The notes: generated by a model from the sequence alone, not told the origin. DNA of 64,000 nucleotides from Sulfuriferula sp047300855 (GCF_047300855.1 NZ_CP170197.1:310001-374000); one strand, 5' to 3'. Shown: positions 17,380 through 24,384, counted from the stretch's first letter. Translations and numbers: made by a program.

Positions 17380-17652
17380 ATGAACATCGTCCCAGCACAG
17401 GAAATCAAGCGTCGCGGCATCGCCGCCGTGGATGAAGCCCTGGCGCAAGGCCCGGTGCACATCATCAAGAACAATCGCCCCCAATATGTCGTGCTGACCG
17501 AAGAGCGCTACAGCGAACTGATCGAGTCCCAGGAAGAAGCCGCCCTGGCCCGCATCAAGGCCTCGCTGGAGGATGCCAAGGCTGGCCGCGTCACCCGGCA
17601 CGACAGCGTCGAAGCCCTGATGCAGCACCTGGACAGCGAACCGGCCGCATGA
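17380..17652 (+). CDS. Type II antitoxin, Phd/YefM family
   Basis: A 90-residue antitoxin. The N-terminal MNIVPAQEIKRRGIAAVDEAL and HIIKNNRPQYVVLTEERYSEL segments form the Phd/YefM DNA-binding fold, and the acidic helical C-terminus (EEAALARIKASLEDAKAGR) is the toxin-neutralising region. The ATG at 17380 is preferred to a TTG four codons earlier. Its 3' end overlaps the toxin start by four bases (ATGA), typical of a coupled antitoxin-toxin pair. It lies between hsdR and hsdS of the restriction island, where it may stabilise the locus. Confidence 0.9.
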   Translation: MNIVPAQEIKRRGIAAVDEALAQGPVHIIKNNRPQYVVLTEERYSELIESQEEAALARIKASLEDAKAGRVTRHDSVEALMQHLDSEPAA

Positions 17653-17927
17653 GCTGGACCCTGGCCACCACGGCCTTCTTCGACCGTCGTGTGCGCAAGT
17701 TCCTGGCCAAGCACCCCGATCTACGACCTCGCTTTGTAGAAACGATGGAGCAACTACGCACCGACCCTTTTGAGCCCGGCCTGCGTCTGCATCCCCTGAC
17801 CGGCAAACTCCAGGGCATGCAGGCCGTCAGCCTCACCTACAGTTACCGCATCACCCTGACGCTGCAAATCACCGAGCACGAAATTCTGCTGCTCGACATC
17901 GGCAGCCATGACGAGGTGTACGGGTGA
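17649..17927 (+). CDS. RelE/ParE-superfamily toxin
   Basis: A 92-residue toxin of the RelE/ParE fold (YafQ/plasmid-stabilisation type), probably an mRNA interferase. It shows FFDRRVRKFLAKHPDLRPRF near the N-terminus, the core RLHPLTGKLQGMQAVSLTYSYRITLTL and the C-terminal LLLDIGSHDEVYG, where His-Asp-Glu-Val-Tyr matches the active-site end of RelE/YafQ relatives. The stop codon overlaps the GTG start of hsdS (GTGA), so hsdS translation is probably coupled to toxin translation, an unusual link between toxin and specificity subunit. Confidence 0.88.
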   Translation: MSWTLATTAFFDRRVRKFLAKHPDLRPRFVETMEQLRTDPFEPGLRLHPLTGKLQGMQAVSLTYSYRITLTLQITEHEILLLDIGSHDEVYG

Positions 17928-19624
17928 GCACGCGCAAGCCCGCTGCCGTCTCCCGCGAAGCCAAGCTGGACCAGCTTGACGATATTGCCCTGACCAAACT
18001 CGTCTGGGAACGCGAGCACGAAGCCACGAACAAGGTTGCGCCGGACGATCTCTTGCACCCCGCTGAACAAACCGAGGGCGAGACGTTGAAGGTTGAAGAG
18101 ATGCGAGGGGAATACCGGGTAAGCTCCGACCCCGTAGGGTGGGTTAGGCCGGAGGCCGTAACCCACCATGAGGAAGCTGCGGCTGCTTGGAGAATGCTGC
18201 CGCTCAAGGAACTGGGCTCATGGGTTGGCGGAGGAACGCCATCCAAGGCGATACCAGCTTACTGGGAAACTGGCTCTATCCCCTGGGTTTCGCCGAAGGA
18301 CATGAAGACCGAGCGCATTCACGACAGCGAAGACCACATCACCGAGCAGGCAGTCTCCGCGTCCGCTGCGAATCTGATACCGGCTGGCTCAATCTTGTTG
18401 GTCACCCGAAGCGGAATCTTGCGGCATACGTTACCGGTAGCTGTTACGACTGTACCCGTCACTGTCAACCAAGATCTCAAGGCGCTGATACCTAATGAGG
18501 GCATCTTGGCCGAGTATGTGGCTTGGGCTTTGCGTGCGTTTAACCAGACAATTTTGAATACCTGTTCAAAACAGGGGACGACTGTTAATAGCCTGGAAAC
18601 GTCGCGACTGCTTCGCTTTGAGATTCCCGTTGCACCCCTCGACCAACAAAAACGCATCGTCGTGGAAATCGAAAAACAATTCTCCCGCCTCGACGAAGCC
18701 GTCGCCAACCTCAAGCGCGTCAAGGCCAACCTCAAGCGCTACAAAGCCGCCGTCCTCAAAGCCGCCGTCGAAGGCCGCCTCGTCGAAACCGAAGCCGAAC
18801 GCGTAGAAGCGGCGTCCCGCCGCTTGAATCAGCGGCAAGATGCCGCTGCCACCTACGAAACCGGTGCCCAACTCCTGCAACGCATCCTCGTGACCCGCCG
18901 CAGCCAGTGGCAAGGCAAGGGCAAATACAAAGAACCCGCCGCGCCCGACACCACCGACCTGCCCGAATTGCCGGAAGGGTGGGTGTGGGCGACAGTCGAG
19001 CAGTTGAACCCCGCTAACCGGCCTTGCGCATATGGCGTCTTGCAGCCGGGTGATGACTTAAACGAAGGGGTGCTCTTCGTGCGGGTCGGCGACATCAACG
19101 ATGGCCGTATCGAGAGCCCTGGCCTGAAAGTAATCGCCCCAGCAATTGCTGAGGCTTATCCACGGACCAAGCTGGCTGGTGGAGAAGTTCTGATAACTCT
19201 TGTGGGTGCGATCGGCCGTACAGCCGTTGTTCCGTCCAGTCTTGCTGGTGCCAATGTTGCCCGCGCTGTTGGTGTTTTGCCGATAGCCGAGTCTATTGAT
19301 CCGCACTGGGTCGAAATCTGGTTTCGGAACCCAAAGAAAATCGCTGAGATGACAGCGAAGTCCCATGAGGTTGCTCGGAAAACATTGAACTTAGAGGACG
19401 CGCGATATGCCACTGTCGCTATTCCTTCGTTAGTTGAACAGCACCAGATCGTCGCTGAAGTAGAACGCCGACTTTCTACCACTGACGAAGCAGAAGCCCA
19501 GGTCAATGCCAACCTCCAGCGCGCCGAGCGCCTCCGCCAGTCAATCCTTAGCCGTGCATTCTCTGGCAAGCCTCATCAAGAAACTTCCGCTGTATCTGCA
19601 ATGGAAATGCGCACCCATGGCTAA
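17924..19624 (+). CDS. hsdS: Type I restriction-modification specificity subunit HsdS with REP insertions
   Basis: HsdS sets the bipartite DNA target for both HsdM and HsdR. The 566 residues show two target-recognition domains. TRD1 is about residues 90-245 (VGGGTPSKAIPAYW...IPWVSPKDM, ending FEIPVAPLDQQKRIVVEIEK) and TRD2 about 345-535 (VLITLVGAIGRTAVV, ending VAIPSLVEQHQIVAEVERR). Each is followed by a helical spacer. Two REP elements are translated in frame: VGWVRPEAVTHH at residues about 71-82, before TRD1, and VEAASRRLNQRQDAAAT at about 294-310, in the spacer between the TRDs. The GTG start overlaps the toxin stop. The roughly 85-residue N-terminal extension is unusually long for HsdS. 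Confidence 0.93.
   Translation: MSTRKPAAVSREAKLDQLDDIALTKLVWEREHEATNKVAPDDLLHPAEQTEGETLKVEEMRGEYRVSSDPVGWVRPEAVTHHEEAAAAWRMLPLKELGSWVGGGTPSKAIPAYWETGSIPWVSPKDMKTERIHDSEDHITEQAVSASAANLIPAGSILLVTRSGILRHTLPVAVTTVPVTVNQDLKALIPNEGILAEYVAWALRAFNQTILNTCSKQGTTVNSLETSRLLRFEIPVAPLDQQKRIVVEIEKQFSRLDEAVANLKRVKANLKRYKAAVLKAAVEGRLVETEAERVEAASRRLNQRQDAAATYETGAQLLQRILVTRRSQWQGKGKYKEPAAPDTTDLPELPEGWVWATVEQLNPANRPCAYGVLQPGDDLNEGVLFVRVGDINDGRIESPGLKVIAPAIAEAYPRTKLAGGEVLITLVGAIGRTAVVPSSLAGANVARAVGVLPIAESIDPHWVEIWFRNPKKIAEMTAKSHEVARKTLNLEDARYATVAIPSLVEQHQIVAEVERRLSTTDEAEAQVNANLQRAERLRQSILSRAFSGKPHQETSAVSAMEMRTHG
18134..18167. repeat. REP element of a second family inside the 5' part of hsdS
   Basis: GTAG head followed by a 13-bp arm GGTGGGTTAGGCC, loop GGA and the complementary arm GGCC(G)TAACCCACC with one bulged G. 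Unrelated in stem sequence to the AAGCGGCG family but with the same GTAG-plus-hairpin plan. It is translated in frame as VGWVRPEAVTHH between SSDP and EEAAAAW of HsdS. Confidence 0.85.
18803..18852. repeat. Inverted REP pair (BIME) in the inter-TRD spacer of hsdS
   Basis: GTAG head, stem-loop 18807-18825 (loop TCC), 4-bp spacer, second stem-loop 18830-18848 (CAGCGGCA-AGA-TGCCGCTG), then CCAC. The second stem differs from the family stem at two pairs, and both changes keep the pairing (outer A-T to C-G, inner G-C to A-T). Translated in frame as VEAASRRLNQRQDAAAT between LVETEAER and YETGAQLLQRIL, the conserved central region of this HsdS type. Confidence 0.9.
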
Positions 19625-20546
19625 TCGATTCAACCCAACTGCACTCAAATTGATGGAGGATGCACTGGCAGAGGTGTTCTACTCACATAGGGACTTTGAC
19701 ACGTTCGTGCGACGGTGCGGCGTTGAAGCTGCGTTTCTTACAAGAGCTCGCGCACTTGCCGAAGCGCGCAAGGGAACGTATGAGCGAGCTCCGAAGAGAT
19801 TTGTTGTTCAAGAAATGCTGCAGTTAATAGAGGCAAAAGGTGATGCGGGAATTCATCTGCTGACATCGATTTTTGACGCTTTGGTCAAAGGCGTATTTCC
19901 AGATGCATCACCCAAAGCCAATCAAACCCTTGCACTTTTGAGGGAGCAGTTCGAGCGAGACAGGCAACAAAAGAAAGAAGAAGAGCAGGCGCGACGTGAA
20001 TGGCAAATGAGGAAAGAGCAGGAGTCGGCTAGCAAGGGGGTTCGTCCCGAAAGAAAACCGGCGGACGTGGCACGCCTGCAGAATCAATTTCTAGAAATGC
20101 ACGGTGCTAGCGACCCGCATAAGCGCGGGCGCGATTTTGAACTGTTAATCGTCGAGTTATTAAAGGCTGAAGGACTTTCGCCGAGACACTCGATTGAGCG
20201 GGTGGGTGAACAAATCGATATTTCCTTTGAATACGGGCCGCATACGTACATGGTTGAGGCGCGCTGGAAGAAAGTGCCTTCCGAGCCCAAAGAGTTGAGA
20301 GATTTTCATGGCAAGTGCCAGGGTGTACACGTGGACGTAAGAGGTGTGTTCATCTCGGTGCAGGGCTATACGGCCGGGGCAGCAGATGCTCTAGCGAAAC
20401 TCGGTGAGTTGCGCGTGGTGATGCTGGATGGAACGCATTTGATGAGTGTTCTTAGCGGAGCGATCTCTTTTGCAGATTTGCTTAAGAAAGTGGTCAGGAA
20501 GGCTTGTGATGAGGGGGTTCCATATGTGCCGCCTTCGTCGCTGTAG
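19617..20546 (+). CDS. Restriction endonuclease-like (Mrr-type) protein in the hsd operon
   Basis: A 309-residue protein starting at the ATG at 19617, eight bases before the hsdS stop. The N-terminal half is helical and highly charged (a coiled-coil-like QFERDRQQKKEEEQARREW stretch near residue 120). The C-terminal half resembles an Mrr-type PD-(D/E)xK nuclease: KRGRDFELLIVELLKAEGLS, then VGEQIDISFEYGPHTYMVEARWKK, then VRGVFISVQGYTAGA. The usual E/Q-x-K signature reads E-A-R here, so catalysis is uncertain. Its place between hsdS and hsdM suggests an accessory defence or modulating role. Base composition is lower in GC than hsdR and hsdM, suggesting separate acquisition. Confidence 0.72.
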   Translation: MANRFNPTALKLMEDALAEVFYSHRDFDTFVRRCGVEAAFLTRARALAEARKGTYERAPKRFVVQEMLQLIEAKGDAGIHLLTSIFDALVKGVFPDASPKANQTLALLREQFERDRQQKKEEEQARREWQMRKEQESASKGVRPERKPADVARLQNQFLEMHGASDPHKRGRDFELLIVELLKAEGLSPRHSIERVGEQIDISFEYGPHTYMVEARWKKVPSEPKELRDFHGKCQGVHVDVRGVFISVQGYTAGAADALAKLGELRVVMLDGTHLMSVLSGAISFADLLKKVVRKACDEGVPYVPPSSL

Positions 20547-20554
20547 GCGCTCAG

Positions 20555-21370
20555 GTGCTGAAGGCAGTGAATGAATCCTTGAACAGTATTGCCGATGATC
20601 AAAGGGTGTTTCGTGACGAGATCAAGGAACACCGTGGAAACTACTACGTAAGCTACCGGCCTGCTGATGCACGTTTCCCGTTTGCCATTGTTCAACTTAC
20701 TTTTCTCGACCACGATTTCGATCGTGCCATCGTGAAAAATGCAATGGAGAACGAGCTACAAAGCTGGCTGTCGCGTTTCCGCGTTCCAGTGATGGTGTCT
20801 TCCTTCGATGCTAAGGATGACCTCATTCATATCTCGACTGAATCTGATCAATCCAATCTTATGGGCTACGTCGATTTGCATACGGGTGAAATGACTCAGC
20901 GGTGGGGTTTGCTTAAAGACGATGAACTGCCATCTGAACAGATGAATGCAGATTATTTGGCGCGTGTTTATGAGGGTGTGCCATTTCGCTTGCAAGAGGC
21001 GGTTCGTCAAAATGCCTTGCGCGATACTCGTACGATGGGAAGAAGCATCCGCATGATAGTTTTTCTGCTGGCCGGTGTTCCTCTGCTTATTGAGATTGTG
21101 AGCGTGGGTGTAGCCTGGGTTGGATATGTTCTGGCAGGTATCAGCATCACAGTGGGTCTCTACAAACTTGCCAAGACGATGGGTTGGCTGAAGCCTACGC
21201 AACGGGAGAAAGAGAGAACGGAAAAAGACCTCAGGATGAAACACTATTTCTATCACTGTGAACAAAACCCCGACGGATTCAACCGCCTGAAGTTTGAGAA
21301 TTTTGAACGCGAGGCAATCAGCCAAAATCACATAGAGGCGGATCAGATTCGTAATAAGCATGAAAAATAA
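20555..21370 (+). CDS. Unrecognised two-TM membrane protein in the hsd operon
   Basis: I do not recognise this 271-residue protein. It begins at the GTG at 20555, nine bases after the Mrr-like gene. Visible parts: a soluble N-terminal region (residues 1-160) with YYVSYRPADARFPFAIVQLTFLDHDF and a QRWGLLKDDELPSEQ loop; two adjacent hydrophobic segments at about 167-205 (MIVFLLAGVPLLIEIVSVG, then WVGYVLAGISITVGLYKLAK); and a basic, charged C-terminal tail with an YFYHCEQNPDGFNRLKFENF stretch. Like its upstream neighbour it is AT-richer than hsdR/hsdM. Conserved position with the Mrr-like gene, if confirmed elsewhere, would point to a paired accessory module. Confidence 0.7.
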   Translation: MLKAVNESLNSIADDQRVFRDEIKEHRGNYYVSYRPADARFPFAIVQLTFLDHDFDRAIVKNAMENELQSWLSRFRVPVMVSSFDAKDDLIHISTESDQSNLMGYVDLHTGEMTQRWGLLKDDELPSEQMNADYLARVYEGVPFRLQEAVRQNALRDTRTMGRSIRMIVFLLAGVPLLIEIVSVGVAWVGYVLAGISITVGLYKLAKTMGWLKPTQREKERTEKDLRMKHYFYHCEQNPDGFNRLKFENFEREAISQNHIEADQIRNKHEK

Positions 21371-21376
21371 AGACAT

Positions 21377-22927
21377 ATGAACACCGCAACCATCGTCCAA
21401 AAACTCTGGAACTACTGCAACGTCCTGCGCGACGACGGCATGAGCTACGGCGACTACGTCGAGCAGCTCACCTATCTGCTGTTCCTGAAGATGGCCGACG
21501 AGCGGAGCCGGGCACCTTATAACCAGAAGAGCCCGGTGCCTGCCGGCTATGATTGGCCCAGCCTGCTGAAGAAGGACGGCGACGAACTGTTCGACCACTA
21601 CCGCCACACGCTGGAGGAGCTGGGCAAGCAGAAAGGCTTGCTCGGCCTGATCTTCACCAAGTCGCAGAACAAGTTCCAGGACCCGGCCAAGCTGCGGCGG
21701 CTGATCGTGGACCTGATCGACAAGGAAACCTGGGTGTCGATGAGCGCCGACGTGAAGGGCGACGCCTACGAGGGCCTGCTGGAGAAGAACGCACAGGACA
21801 CCAAGTCCGGCGCGGGCCAGTACTTCACGCCGCGCCCGCTGATCCAGGCGATTGTCGATGCCATGGCGCCCGGGCCCGGCGAGACCATCTCCGATCCGGC
21901 CTGCGGCACCGGCGGCTTTCTGCTGGCGGCGCACGACTATGTGGTTAAGCACTACCCCAACATGACCTCGGCGGAGAAGAAGAAACTGCGCGGCGAAAGC
22001 TTCAAGGGCTGGGAACTGGTGCAGGCCACTGCCCGGCTGTGCGCGATGAACATGCTGCTGCACGGCATCGGGAGTGTAGAAGCGGCGTCCCGCCGCTTGG
22101 ACGACGATGAAAAGCGGCGAGACGCCGCTTCTACGTTACCGATTGCAGTGGGCGATTCGCTGGCCGCCGACCCCGGCGAGCGCTTCGACGTGGTGCTGAC
22201 CAATCCGCCCTTCGGCAAGAAGAGCAGCACGACCATCGTGGGCGAGGAGGGCAAGGTCAGCAAGGAGTGCGACACCGTTGAGCGCGACGACTTCTGGGCC
22301 ACCACCTCGAACAAGCAGCTCAACTTCGTCCAGCACGTGAAGACGCTGTTGAAGCAGAACGGCCGCGCCGCCCTGGTGCTGCCGGACAACGTGCTGTTCG
22401 AAGGCGGGGCAGGCGAGACCATCCGCCGCAAACTGCTGCACGACTGCGACGTCCACACCCTGCTGCGCCTGCCCACCGGCCTGTTCTACGCCCAGGGCGT
22501 AAAGGCGAACGTGCTGTTCTTCGACAAGAAGCCCGCCAGTGAGACCCCGTGGACCCGCAAGCTGTGGATCTACGACCTGCGCACCAACATGCACTTCACG
22601 CTCAAGACCAGCACCTTGAAGCGGGCGGACCTCGACGAGTTTGTGCAGTGCTACCACCCGGAAAACCGGCATGACCGGAAAGCAACGTGGTCGGCAGACA
22701 ACCCCGACGGCCGCTGGCGTGCCTACGACTACGAAGAACTGATCAACCGCGACAAGGCCAGCCTGGACATTTTCTGGCTCAGGGATGAATCACTGTCCGA
22801 CTCCGACAACTTGCCCGCGCCGGAAGTGATTGCGGCGGAGATTGTGGAGGATTTGGAGGCGGCGCTGGAACAGTTTCGGGAGATCGCTACTGATCTCAGT
22901 GCCAGCGGGACAGGCGAACACCCCTGA
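21377..22927 (+). CDS. hsdM: Type I restriction-modification DNA methyltransferase subunit HsdM with REP insertion
   Basis: HsdM methylates adenine in the target set by HsdS. The 516 residues include the N-terminal HsdM domain (YGDYVEQLTYLLFLKMADE), AGQYFTPRPLIQAIVDAM, the SAM-binding motif DPACGTGGFLLAAHDYV near 174 and the catalytic NPPF near 276 (VVLTNPPFGKKSS). A REP pair adds SVEAASRRLDDDEKRRDAAST-type sequence at residues about 234-253, between motif I and NPPF, without breaking the frame. The ATG at 21377 is six bases past the preceding stop. It is the last gene of the island, far from hsdR, an unusual order for a type I system. Confidence 0.95.
   Translation: MNTATIVQKLWNYCNVLRDDGMSYGDYVEQLTYLLFLKMADERSRAPYNQKSPVPAGYDWPSLLKKDGDELFDHYRHTLEELGKQKGLLGLIFTKSQNKFQDPAKLRRLIVDLIDKETWVSMSADVKGDAYEGLLEKNAQDTKSGAGQYFTPRPLIQAIVDAMAPGPGETISDPACGTGGFLLAAHDYVVKHYPNMTSAEKKKLRGESFKGWELVQATARLCAMNMLLHGIGSVEAASRRLDDDEKRRDAASTLPIAVGDSLAADPGERFDVVLTNPPFGKKSSTTIVGEEGKVSKECDTVERDDFWATTSNKQLNFVQHVKTLLKQNGRAALVLPDNVLFEGGAGETIRRKLLHDCDVHTLLRLPTGLFYAQGVKANVLFFDKKPASETPWTRKLWIYDLRTNMHFTLKTSTLKRADLDEFVQCYHPENRHDRKATWSADNPDGRWRAYDYEELINRDKASLDIFWLRDESLSDSDNLPAPEVIAAEIVEDLEAALEQFREIATDLSASGTGEHP
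22076..22134. repeat. Inverted REP pair (BIME) inside hsdM
   Basis: GTAG head, stem-loop 22080-22098 (AAGCGGCG-TCC-CGCCGCTT), 13-bp spacer, stem-loop 22112-22130 (AAGCGGCG-AGA-CGCCGCTT) and inverted head CTAC: a textbook REP/inverted-REP pair, 59 bp. It is translated in frame as VEAASRRLDDDEKRRDAAST, between LLHGIGS and LPIAVGDSLA of HsdM. Confidence 0.92.
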
Positions 22928-22930
22928 TCA

Positions 22931-23344
22931 TCAAGTCCTCAAATTCTCCAGCGCAGCAAGCGCATCGTCAATCCGCTGTGCATTACTCACGGGTTTGGCT
23001 TTTTTGGTGGCTACCTGTTTCTTCGTCACGCGTTTGCCGGACACTCTTTTTGCTTCGCCCTGCCCGGCCTGTTCCGGGCTGATCTGGGCCAGTTGCGCGC
23101 GCGAGCCGCTGATGGAAGGCACCACAACCGCTGCTTCGCCCTTGCGCCCCTTGATTACCGGCAAATCGATGCTTGCTGGTGTATCCGCGCGCAGGGTCGG
23201 GCTTAATGCTTCTGCAATGCTGCGGGCTTGCTTGTCGCCCGCGCTGGCCTGTATGCGCGCAATCGCTTCAAGACCGGCAGATACGAATAAGACCGCTCTG
23301 TATCTCTCCCTCTCGAAATGAGAATATTGACTTCTATGTGGCAT
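22931..23344 (-). CDS. Hypothetical Lys/Ala-rich protein
   Basis: I do not recognise this 137-residue protein. It is convergent with hsdM, the two stop codons being three bases apart. The N-terminal third (MPHRSQYSHFERERYRAVLF...AIARIQASAGDK) could form helices, the middle has DLPVIKGRKGEAAVVVPS, and the C-terminal third is basic (GKRVTKKQVATKKAKP). Basic, low-complexity tails of this kind can bind nucleic acid, but that is only a guess. A perfect inverted repeat lies just upstream of its start, suggesting autoregulation. Confidence 0.55.
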   Translation of the reverse strand: MPHRSQYSHFERERYRAVLFVSAGLEAIARIQASAGDKQARSIAEALSPTLRADTPASIDLPVIKGRKGEAAVVVPSISGSRAQLAQISPEQAGQGEAKRVSGKRVTKKQVATKKAKPVSNAQRIDDALAALENLRT

Positions 23345-23353
23345 CAGAAGGTG

Positions 23354-23372
23354 TGTATGCAGTATGCATACA
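23354..23372. promoter_or_regulatory. Inverted repeat between divergent orphan genes
   Basis: TGTATGC-N5-GCATACA, a perfect 7-bp inverted repeat with a 5-bp spacer (AGTAT). It lies ten bases upstream of the minus-strand gene's start codon and about 50 bp upstream of the plus-strand gene at 23424. The spacing and symmetry suit a dimeric repressor. The region is AT-rich compared with its flanks. Confidence 0.5.
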
Positions 23373-23423
23373 GCATATGGTTATTGTATTGATGCGCAAT
23401 TCTTGATGACGAGAGTGTAAACC

Positions 23424-23759
23424 ATGAAATTCCCCCATATCCCGCTCGGCGCGCAGTTCGAATTCGATGGCAAGGCCTATACCAAAATCAGCCCGCTGCT
23501 AGCCGCGGCAGAGGACGGTAGTGGTCAGCGCGTGATCCCGCGTTATGCGGTGTTGCGGCCGATCGGCGCGCCGGTGCCGGCGACACCAGCGCAACATTCG
23601 CGGCAGCTCGATCCGGATAAGGTGCGGGTGGCGTTTGCGTCCTTTGAAGCCGATGCCTTGCGGCTGCTGGACGAGGCTTGCGGCGAGGATGTGGACCGCC
23701 GTGCTGCGCTCAAGGCCGAACTGGTTGAGGCGGGGCAGCGGTTTCGCGACGCGCTGTAA
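23424..23759 (+). CDS. Hypothetical 111-residue protein
   Basis: I do not recognise a named family. The protein starts MKFPHIPLGAQFEFDGKAYTKISPLLA, resembling small bacterial proteins with a short beta-strand N-terminus, and ends with a helical region (RVAFASFEADALRLLDEACGED...LVEAGQRFRDAL). Its last codons are nearly repeated at 27635-27679, on the far side of the cytochrome/two-component cassette, so this gene seems to mark one edge of that cassette. Confidence 0.7.
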   Translation: MKFPHIPLGAQFEFDGKAYTKISPLLAAAEDGSGQRVIPRYAVLRPIGAPVPATPAQHSRQLDPDKVRVAFASFEADALRLLDEACGEDVDRRAALKAELVEAGQRFRDAL

Positions 23760-23875
23760 CATGCCCGTGTCCGGCAGCTGCATCGCGTGCGATGCATCTG
23801 AGGGTGACACCAACCTTCAGTCCGACAAGCCGCTAGCCACCGCAGCTTGAGCGAGTCCGGGGACGCACAGCCCCG

Positions 23876-23892
23876 CTTAAGAAAGCCTTAAG
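23876..23892 (+). promoter_or_regulatory. PmrA/QseB-type response-regulator box
   Basis: CTTAAG-N5-CTTAAG: two identical hexamers in direct repeat with exactly five bases between them, the published form of the PmrA box ((C/T)TTAAG-N5-(C/T)TTAAG) to which the related QseB regulators also bind. It lies 34 bp before the first cytochrome gene of an operon that itself encodes a QseB/PmrA-type regulator and kinase, so autoregulation is likely. A strong AAAGGAG ribosome-binding site follows at 23915-23921. Confidence 0.7.
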
Positions 23893-23926
23893 CTTTCGGC
23901 CGCAACATGGCAACAAAGGAGTTGCC

Positions 23927-24346
23927 ATGAATCTATTATCCCTGCATCAATCCCTGCTTCGATCTATCGCCGCCGTCGGGCTGGCGGCTGCCGCTCTCGC
24001 GCCTGTCGCCCAGGCGGCCACCCCGTCGGCATTGTTGTCTGGCTATACCGCCCAGGCCGGTTCGCCTGCCGTGCCTGCCCGTGGCCAGCAGTTCTTCACC
24101 GCCCACCACGGCCGCGAATGGGGTTGCGCCTCGTGCCATGGCGCAGTGCCCACCAAGACCGGCAAGCATGCGTCGACCGGTAAGACCATCGGCGCGCTGG
24201 CGCCGGCCTTCAACCCCGAGCGCTTCACCGACGCGGCCAGGACCGAGAAATGGTTCCGCCGCAATTGCAATGACGTCGTGGGCCGCGAATGCACTGCCGC
24301 CGAGAAGGCGGACGTGTTGAGCTGGCTGCTGACGCTCAAGCCATGA
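23927..24346 (+). CDS. SHP-type monohaem cytochrome c (DUF1924 family)
   Basis: A 139-residue periplasmic cytochrome with a signal peptide ending VAQAAT and one haem-binding CASCH motif near residue 64. The C-terminal segment KWFRRNCNDVVGRECTAAEKADVLSWLLTL matches the part of the Sphaeroides haem protein that supplies the unusual, displaceable Asn haem ligand and a nearby Cys pair. SHP binds oxygen or NO at that site and is reduced by the dihaem cytochrome encoded next. It is the first gene of the cassette and has a good ribosome-binding site. Family assignment is strong; the physiological substrate is not known. Confidence 0.9.
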   Translation: MNLLSLHQSLLRSIAAVGLAAAALAPVAQAATPSALLSGYTAQAGSPAVPARGQQFFTAHHGREWGCASCHGAVPTKTGKHASTGKTIGALAPAFNPERFTDAARTEKWFRRNCNDVVGRECTAAEKADVLSWLLTLKP

Positions 24347-24384
24347 TGCGCCGCACTTCATCCACGCTATCAGGAGAATCCGCC

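Noticed and set aside
15821..22134. CRISPR-like array from repeated AAGCGGCG hairpins
   Set aside because: Copies are kilobases apart, inside coding genes and inverted in pairs, with no regular spacers.
22830..23321. Plus-strand frame overlapping the end of hsdM
   Set aside because: Overlaps hsdM by about 100 bases and opposes a better-placed minus-strand gene; composition is atypical.
23780..23795. GCATCGC-GT-GCGATGC palindrome after the 111-residue gene as a terminator
   Set aside because: Two-base loop and no T-tract; could be chance in GC-rich DNA.
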